A stretch of 9,791 nucleotides of DNA from NCBI GenBank assembly GCA_028291305.1, contig JAQGII010000062.1:1-9791 (forward strand), given 5' to 3'. This DNA comes from Caulobacteraceae bacterium. GTDB lineage: Bacteria > Pseudomonadota > Alphaproteobacteria > Caulobacterales > Caulobacteraceae. The position numbers and the translations under genes were made by a program. Positions 5,525 to 9,791 of the stretch are shown piece by piece. Position 1 is the stretch's first letter. Every line of letters begins with the position of its first letter. Under the pieces are notes generated by a model that saw only the letters and a list, made by a program, of their open reading frames with translations, did not search any database and was not told the DNA's origin.

Positions 5525-6459
5525 GGCTTGACCTCGATTTCCCTGGCCGGCGGCTTGGAGATCAGCGCCCCCGGGCTCAGCTCGGCTTCGTTGAGCACGC
5601 GGTTGATGGATTCGGTAGCCGTCTGCAGGCTGCCGATGGTGGCGGTCAGCTGCGGCAGGCCGTTGGTGGCGAAGTCGGTGGTGGGCCCGTCGAGCTTGGA
5701 CAACATCTCCTGCGCCTTGTGCGACGTCTGCTTCAGGTCGTCGGCGGCCGAAGCCAGGTTCTCCAGGGTCCTCTTGGCGTCGCCGTCCACCAGCCCCCTG
5801 GTGGAGTCGCTGAGCTGGCCGACCTTCTGCAGGGTGATGTCCATGCTCTGTAGGGCGTGCTGGGCGTCGGTGATGATGGCCCTGCGCTCGCGCAGCTCGC
5901 CGGTGACCGAGTGGATGTCCTCGACCATGCCGGTGACGGTCTTCAGGTTGGAGTCCGACAGCAGGCGGTTGACCCGGTCCAGCGCCTCCACGCTGCGTTG
6001 CAGCACCGTGCCGCCGCCTTCCAGCAGGTCGGCCAAGGCGCTTTTCTGGCTGCGGATGACCGGCACCTGGCCGCGGGGCGTGACTGCCTTCAGCAGCTGG
6101 CGCGTGCGCGTGCCGGCGGTGATCTGCACATAGTTGACGCCGGTGATGCCCTGGGCCTCCAGGGTGGCGTAGGAGTCCGTGCGGATCGGCACGTCGGACG
6201 TCACCTTGATGCGCGCGATCACCCGGCTGGCGTTGACCGGATCCAGCGCGATGCGCGTCACCTCCCCGACCTTGATGCCGTTGAAGTGCACTTCGCCGCC
6301 CTGCGAGATGCCGCGCACGGGTCCGTCGAAGACGATGTCATAGACATCGTACTCGCGGGCGAACCGCACCTGCGACAGCCACAGCACGAAGGCCGCCATA
6401 CCCACGAACAGGACCAGGGAGGCGAAGCCGACCATCGCATAGTTGGCGTTTCTCTCCAT
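5521..6459 (-). CDS. mlaD: MCE-domain (MlaD-like) substrate-binding protein of a lipid ABC transporter
   Basis: The 312-residue protein has a short cytoplasmic start, one N-terminal membrane helix (about 8-29) and an MCE domain (about 38-118) reading V-F-D-G-P-V-R-G-I-S-Q-G-G-E-V, F-N-G-I-K-V-G-E-V, and G-I-T-G-V-N-Y-V-Q-I. A long helical C-terminal region (about 145-290) follows. MCE proteins form hexameric periplasmic rings that carry phospholipid between the membranes. The length exceeds E. coli MlaD (183) but suits alphaproteobacterial and Ttg2C-like versions with long helices. The start ATG at 6459 shares one base with the ATPase stop (TGATG) and has GGAG about seven bases upstream. The symbol is given by family; the exact substrate is not visible. 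Confidence 0.92.
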   Translation of the reverse strand: MERNANYAMVGFASLVLFVGMAAFVLWLSQVRFAREYDVYDIVFDGPVRGISQGGEVHFNGIKVGEVTRIALDPVNASRVIARIKVTSDVPIRTDSYATLEAQGITGVNYVQITAGTRTRQLLKAVTPRGQVPVIRSQKSALADLLEGGGTVLQRSVEALDRVNRLLSDSNLKTVTGMVEDIHSVTGELRERRAIITDAQHALQSMDITLQKVGQLSDSTRGLVDGDAKRTLENLASAADDLKQTSHKAQEMLSKLDGPTTDFATNGLPQLTATIGSLQTATESINRVLNEAELSPGALISKPPAREIEVKP

Positions 6460-7295
6460 CAGGCAGCTCCTTGGGGCTCGTCGCCCTTGGCCGTGGCGGC
6501 CGCGCGGCCGCGCGGTCCGTTGAAATATTCCTGGATCCAGGGGTGCGCGGCTTTCTTCAGTTCCGGAATGGTCCCCACCGCGACCACCTTCTTGTCGGCG
6601 ATCACGGCCACCCGGTCGCAGATGGCGTACAGGGAATCCAGGTCGTGGGTGATCATGAATACGGTCAGGCCCAGGCTTTCCGACAGGTCGCCGATCAGCT
6701 CGTCGAAGGCGCCGGCGCTGATCGGGTCCAGACCCGAGGTCGGCTCGTCGAGGAACAGCAGGTCGGGGTCCAGCGCCAGGGCGCGGGCCAGGCCGGCGCG
6801 CTTGCGCATCCCGCCCGACAGTTCCGCGGGCTTGAGGTCGCCAGTGTGCGGCGGCAGGCCGGTGAGCCCGATCTTCAGATCGGCCAGCTCGTAGATCTCC
6901 GCCTTCGTCATCTTGGTGTGTTCGAAGAAGGGGGCGGCGACGTTCTCGCGCACCGTGAGATTGGAGAACAGCGCCCCGTTCTGGAACAGCACGCCCCAGC
7001 GCTGCTCGATCAGTTCCAGCTCGGCGTCCGAGCTGCGGTTGATGTCGACGCCGAACACCTTGATCTGGCCGCCCTCGGGAGCCTTCAGGCCGATGATGCT
7101 GTTGAGCAGCACCGACTTGCCGGCGCCGGAGCCGCCGACCACCCCAAGGACTTCGCCGGCGTTGACGGTCAGATCCAGGCCGTCGTGGATCGTGCGGTCG
7201 CCGAAGGCGGAGACCAGTCCGCGCACCTCGATCGGCGGCGGCTCATCCGCGGCGGTCGGCGGGCGCTCGGGAACGTCGAGGCTCTCGGCGCTCAA
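6459..7295 (-). CDS. mlaF: ATP-binding protein of Mla-type lipid ABC transporter
   Basis: I assign a TTG start at 7295-7293, overlapping the permease stop as TTGA with GGAG about eight bases upstream. This gives 278 residues; no better ATG lies before the Walker A motif. Motifs: Walker A GGSGAGKS (54-61), Q-loop Gln105 in LFQNGALF, the Mla-type signature LSGGMRKR (159-166), Walker B LLFLDE (179-184) with T-S-G-L-D-P after it, and H-loop His217 (ITHD). The cytoplasmic ATPase pairs with the MlaE-like permease encoded immediately upstream. The ~20-residue Pro/Glu-rich N-terminal lead and the C-terminal Ala/Lys/Glu tail are outside the fold. The open frame continues far upstream of 7295, opposite the permease frame, but that part is composition-driven and not coding. 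Confidence 0.94.
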   Translation of the reverse strand: MSAESLDVPERPPTAADEPPPIEVRGLVSAFGDRTIHDGLDLTVNAGEVLGVVGGSGAGKSVLLNSIIGLKAPEGGQIKVFGVDINRSSDAELELIEQRWGVLFQNGALFSNLTVRENVAAPFFEHTKMTKAEIYELADLKIGLTGLPPHTGDLKPAELSGGMRKRAGLARALALDPDLLFLDEPTSGLDPISAGAFDELIGDLSESLGLTVFMITHDLDSLYAICDRVAVIADKKVVAVGTIPELKKAAHPWIQEYFNGPRGRAAATAKGDEPQGAA

Positions 7296-8410
7296 ATGTT
7301 CAGCTCCATGTAGATCAGGGCGAAAATGGCATCGATCATGATGATCGAGAAGATCGCGTGCACCACCGCCGCCGTCACCCGCCGGCCCAGGGATTCCACG
7401 TCGCCGCCCACTTCCATGCCCTGGCGGCAGCCGATGCCGGCGATGACGATGGCCATCACCGGCGCCTTGCTCTGGCCGACCCAGAAGTGGCTGACGCCCA
7501 CCGCGTCCGTGATCCGCTGCACGAAGAAGTCGGGGCTGAGGCCCAACACCGCCCAGGTCACGACCATGCCGCCGCCAAGGCCGGCGACGGCGGCGATGAA
7601 GGTCAGCAAGGGGATGATGGCCAGCAGGGCCATGAAGCGGGGCAGCACCAGCGCCTCGAACGGGTCCACGCCCATCACCTGCATGGCGTCGATTTCCTGG
7701 TTCATCTTCATCGAGCCGATCTCGGCGGCGAAGCTGGACGCCGAGCGCCCGGCCAGAAGCACGGCGGTGATGATGATGCAGAACTCGCGCAGCACGGCGA
7801 TGCCGATCAGCTCCACCGCGAACACCTGGGCGCCGAACTGGCTGAGCATGTGCGCGCCCAGCAGGCCGATCACCGCGCCGATGAAGAACGAGGTCACCGC
7901 CACGATGGGCAGGGCGTCCAGCCCCGCACGTTCGGCCAGGGCCACGAAGGGCGCGGCGCGGAAGCGGCGCGGGTTGACGATCAGCCGGCCGGTGGCGGTC
8001 AGGATGCGGCCGGTGAAGGCGAGGGTCTCGAAACCCTCCCAGGCCAGGTTGACCAGGCCGCGACCGAGCCGCTCGAGGAAATGGGTCCAGGCGGACACTC
8101 GCGGCGGCGGCGGTTCGTCGGGCCTCTGGGACGCCTTGGCCACCAGGTCGAGCAGGCGCTGGGTTTCGGGACGCGCCTCCAGCGCGCGTTGGGCGTCCGC
8201 CGTGTCGGTGGCGCGGACGACCGCGAAGGCCCCGAGAGTGTCGATGCGGCCGACCTTGGTCAGGTCCACGACCTGGGGTTTGCGCTCCTCCAGGACGGCG
8301 CGCAGGCGGGCGGCCGCGTCGCCGAGCGTCCGTGACGTCCAGTCGCCGGTGAGCACCGCCCGCAAGCCTCCATCGGCCTGGAGCAGCTGGAAGTCTGCAG
8401 GGTGTTCCAT
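7292..8410 (-). CDS. mlaE: MlaE-family permease with N-terminal STAS (MlaB-like) domain
   Basis: A 372-residue protein starting at ATG 8410-8408. A TTG at 8443 would add 11 unremarkable residues, and neither start has a strong ribosome binding site. Residues about 15-95 form a STAS-like domain with R-I-D-T-L-G-A-F (55-62), the position where MlaB carries its key Thr. Residues about 115-370 are the MlaE permease: several membrane helices plus the conserved V-E-L-I-G-I-A-V-L-R-E, A-G-R-S-A-S-S-F-A-A-E-I-G, and M-K-M-N-Q-E-I-D-A-M-Q-V-M-G-V-D-P. Fusion of STAS to MlaE replaces the separate E. coli MlaB subunit. It is the first gene of the operon, inner-membrane located, and shares a 4-base overlap with the ATPase. 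No MlaA or MlaC gene is in the window. Confidence 0.93.
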   Translation of the reverse strand: MEHPADFQLLQADGGLRAVLTGDWTSRTLGDAAARLRAVLEERKPQVVDLTKVGRIDTLGAFAVVRATDTADAQRALEARPETQRLLDLVAKASQRPDEPPPPRVSAWTHFLERLGRGLVNLAWEGFETLAFTGRILTATGRLIVNPRRFRAAPFVALAERAGLDALPIVAVTSFFIGAVIGLLGAHMLSQFGAQVFAVELIGIAVLREFCIIITAVLLAGRSASSFAAEIGSMKMNQEIDAMQVMGVDPFEALVLPRFMALLAIIPLLTFIAAVAGLGGGMVVTWAVLGLSPDFFVQRITDAVGVSHFWVGQSKAPVMAIVIAGIGCRQGMEVGGDVESLGRRVTAAVVHAIFSIIMIDAIFALIYMELNI

Positions 8411-8607
8411 GGGTGGGGGGCGGTTCCGATTCCGACACTGCAACGCTTCACACTAGCATGAGGTTGCCGGTGACCTGTGCATCGGAAACACCGCCAAGCG
8501 TCGGTCGCGGCGGCGGCGGCGCTCGCAAAGAGTAGCTTGACCGGAAAGCCCATGAAGACTTGAACAATAGGCTGGGCCGCCCGGCCATGTTGGGTTAATC
8601 ACGAAGT

Positions 8608-8624
8608 GTTTATCAGTAATAAAC
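8608..8624. repeat. Inverted repeat GTTTAT-CAGTA-ATAAAC
   Basis: Perfect 6-base arms around five bases, in an AT-rich patch of an otherwise GC-rich spacer. The form suits a dimeric regulator near a promoter for one of the two divergent units. Binding is not demonstrated. Confidence 0.4.
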
Positions 8625-8710
8625 CTTGCTGCACCGCCGAAGAAGCTGGCGTATAAACAATGTTAAGTCGGATTTCCGACGCTCGATAGATAGGTCTTGG
8701 CTTCGAACAA

Positions 8711-8735
8711 CCGCCCGGGCGGGGCCCGGCGGGCC
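8711..8735. repeat. Two adjoining GC-rich palindromes upstream of the glycosyltransferase
   Basis: CCGCCCGGGCGG (8711-8722) is a perfect 12-base palindrome. GGCCC-GGC-GGGCC (8723-8735) follows without a gap and can form its own 5-base-pair hairpin. They may fold as alternative structures in the transcript leader or be protein sites. There is no T-run, so a simple terminator is unlikely. Confidence 0.4.
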
Positions 8736-8746
8736 AGCTTCGGGAA

Positions 8747-8761
8747 CTAATCCTGAGCTAA
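8747..8761. promoter_or_regulatory. CTAA-N7-CTAA, degenerate CtrA-box-like site
   Basis: The two CTAA half-sites are spaced exactly as in the alphaproteobacterial cell-cycle regulator CtrA box (TTAA-N7-TTAA), but each half has one mismatch. It lies about 55-70 bases upstream of the glycosyltransferase start. Suggestive only. Confidence 0.2.
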
Positions 8762-8814
8762 TCAGTTAAGCGACGGAGATCCACACCCCACCCAGTCGAT
8801 TGAAGGAGACAGGC

Positions 8815-9791
8815 GTGCACGAGCTCCTGCCTAGGTCCTATGCGCCAAAGAGTGCGTTTTCAGTTCACCCCGCCGCGCTGATCGACCCAGGGAGTGAGGC
8901 CCTTCTCTGTTTTTCCCACCTTCGATGGGATTTCGTGTTCCAGCGTCCCCAGCACCTGATGACCCGCTTTGCCGCCTCGCGCCGGGTTATCTATTGGGAG
9001 GAGCCGGTCGCGGCGACGGCGGACGCCCGGCCGCATGTGGATACGCGCGTCTGCGCCAAGAGCGGCGTGATCGTGGCCACCCCACGCCTGCCCGAGACGC
9101 TGCAGGGCGCCCAACGCGAAACCGTGTTGCGCGCACTGCTGGACGGCTTCCTCGCCGACGAGAAGGTCGAACGCCCGATCCGCTGGTACTACACGCCGAT
9201 GATGCTCGGCTTCTCGCGCCACGTGGAAGCGGCGGCGGTGGTCTATGACTGCATGGACGAGCTTTCCAACTTCAAGTTCGCCCCGCCGCAACTGCGCCAG
9301 CTGGAGCGCGACCTGATGGCCGAGGCCGACGTCGTCTTCACCGGCGGCTACAGTCTCTACGAAGCCAAGCAGGGCCAGCACGCCAACATCCATCCCTTCC
9401 CCTCGAGCGTCGACCGGGCCCATTTCGCCCAGGCCCGCACGTTCGACGCCGGGCTGGAGCCGCGCGACCAGGCCGCCCTGCCCCGCCCCCGCCTGGGCTT
9501 CTATGGCGTGGTCGACGAGCGGATGGACCTGGAGCTGCTGGCGCACCTCGCCGACGCCAGGCCGCAGTGGACCCTGGTGATCGTCGGTCCGGTGGCGAAG
9601 ATCGACCCGGCGGACCTGCCGCAACGGCCCAACATCAACTACCTGGGCGGCAAGAGCTACGCGGAACTGCCGGCCTATCTGGCGGGCTGGGACGTGGCGC
9701 TGATGCCCTTCGCCATCAACGAATCCACCCGCTTCATCAGCCCCACCAAGACGCCGGAATACCTGGCCGGCGGCCGGCCGGTGGTCTCCAC
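8815..9791 (+). CDS. Glycosyltransferase, TuaH-like GT4-type (C-terminus outside the window)
   Basis: The gene starts at GTG 8815, six bases after a strong AAGGAG, and is open for 325 codons to the window edge. After ~28 residues comes the N-terminal Rossmann domain with C-F-S-H-L-R-W-D-F-V-F-Q-R-P-Q-H-L (32-48), a signature of the TuaH-like group, and V-Y-D-C-M-D-E-L-S-N-F (143-153). The second domain starts with G-F-Y-G-V-V-D-E (228-235) and reaches P-T-K-T-P-E-Y-L-A-G-G-R-P-V-V near 310-324, the usual nucleotide-sugar-binding segment of retaining GT4 enzymes. It probably transfers a sugar during exopolysaccharide, capsule or similar surface glycan synthesis in the cytoplasm. The donor and acceptor are unknown. 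Relatives often lie in polysaccharide clusters, which may continue to the right. Confidence 0.9.
   Translation, partial: MHELLPRSYAPKSAFSVHPAALIDPGSEALLCFSHLRWDFVFQRPQHLMTRFAASRRVIYWEEPVAATADARPHVDTRVCAKSGVIVATPRLPETLQGAQRETVLRALLDGFLADEKVERPIRWYYTPMMLGFSRHVEAAAVVYDCMDELSNFKFAPPQLRQLERDLMAEADVVFTGGYSLYEAKQGQHANIHPFPSSVDRAHFAQARTFDAGLEPRDQAALPRPRLGFYGVVDERMDLELLAHLADARPQWTLVIVGPVAKIDPADLPQRPNINYLGGKSYAELPAYLAGWDVALMPFAINESTRFISPTKTPEYLAGGRPVVS

Larger units (their letters stand above)
8411..8814. promoter_or_regulatory. Divergent 404-base intergenic region with several palindromes
   Basis: This separates the leftward lipid-transport operon from the rightward glycosyltransferase and must contain both promoters. 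Observed: a CGG-rich run near 8505-8522; GTTTAT-CAGTA-ATAAAC (8608-8624); GTCGG-ATTT-CCGAC (8667-8680); CCGCCCGGGCGG (8711-8722) immediately followed by GGCCC-GGC-GGGCC (8723-8735); CTAA-N7-CTAA (8747-8761); and TTAA at 8595, 8663 and 8766. The glycosyltransferase has a strong AAGGAG at 8803-8808. I could not pick a convincing -35/-10 pair in either direction. No frame here looks coding. Confidence 0.55.

Noticed and set aside
4862..6133. Rightward 423-codon open frame across the auxiliary lipoprotein and MCE genes
   Set aside because: No recognisable motif and odd composition. The opposite strand encodes two conserved transporter proteins with coupled overlaps.
6459..8438. A continuous leftward frame that would make a 659-residue fusion ending in the lipid-transport ATPase
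   Set aside because: The upstream two thirds is Arg/Gly/Pro-rich nonsense opposite a well-conserved MlaE permease in another frame. The TTG at 7295 with its ribosome binding site and stop overlap explains the ATPase start.
7326..8456. Rightward 376-codon open frame opposite the permease
   Set aside because: Met/Ala/Ser/Arg-rich shadow of a membrane protein in GC-rich DNA; no motifs.
8505..8522. CGG triplet run as a possible tandem repeat
   Set aside because: Only about four to five imperfect units, easily explained by GC-rich composition.
1..9791. CRISPR array, tRNA, rRNA, transposase or phage genes
   Set aside because: No regularly spaced direct repeats, cloverleaf-like segment, rRNA sequence, or recombinase/transposase motif was seen on either strand.

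Overview
The window is GC-rich (well above 60% G+C in the genes), gene-dense DNA. It carries an IclR regulator, secreted proteins, FolD, an alphaproteobacterial-style MlaE/MlaF/MlaD/auxiliary-lipoprotein operon and a TuaH-like glycosyltransferase. That mix and the composition point to an alphaproteobacterium, most likely of the Caulobacter/Phenylobacterium type. This is inference, because no rRNA or other marker gene is present. I see no insertion sequence, phage gene, tRNA, rRNA or CRISPR array.

Left part (1-3043): the start of a small exported DUF6152-like protein runs leftward off the edge. Divergent from it is an IclR-family regulator of the PcaR/PobR type (454-1296). Next comes a two-gene unit of tandemly duplicated secreted proteins of unknown function (1419-2264 and 2261-2989), which share a C-x-x-H-G-x-P-R motif and a second conserved cysteine. 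A strong intrinsic terminator (3014-3043) closes this unit. The layout suggests a small regulon controlled by the IclR protein, but the inducer and substrate cannot be read from the sequence.

Middle part (3057-4812): a short leftward lipoprotein with a PEGA-like domain and a glycine-rich tail (3117-3554) is separated from rightward folD (3913-4812) by about 360 bases. That gap is relatively AT-rich (about 46% G+C over 3601-3780) and unusually full of inverted repeats. A palindromic repeat-like element lies between folD and the convergent operon that follows.

Right part (4904-9791): a leftward four-gene operon in the order permease (with fused STAS domain), ATPase, MCE protein, auxiliary lipoprotein. 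Every junction overlaps by 1-4 bases. It should form an envelope phospholipid/lipid transporter of the Mla/MCE class. Two of its starts are non-ATG (TTG, GTG). A 404-base divergent intergenic region containing several palindromes separates it from a rightward GTG-started glycosyltransferase that runs off the right edge and is probably involved in surface polysaccharide synthesis.

Most genes are ordinary and recognisable. The parts least explained by known families are the duplicated secreted proteins with their IclR/DUF6152 neighbours and the two palindrome-rich intergenic regions.
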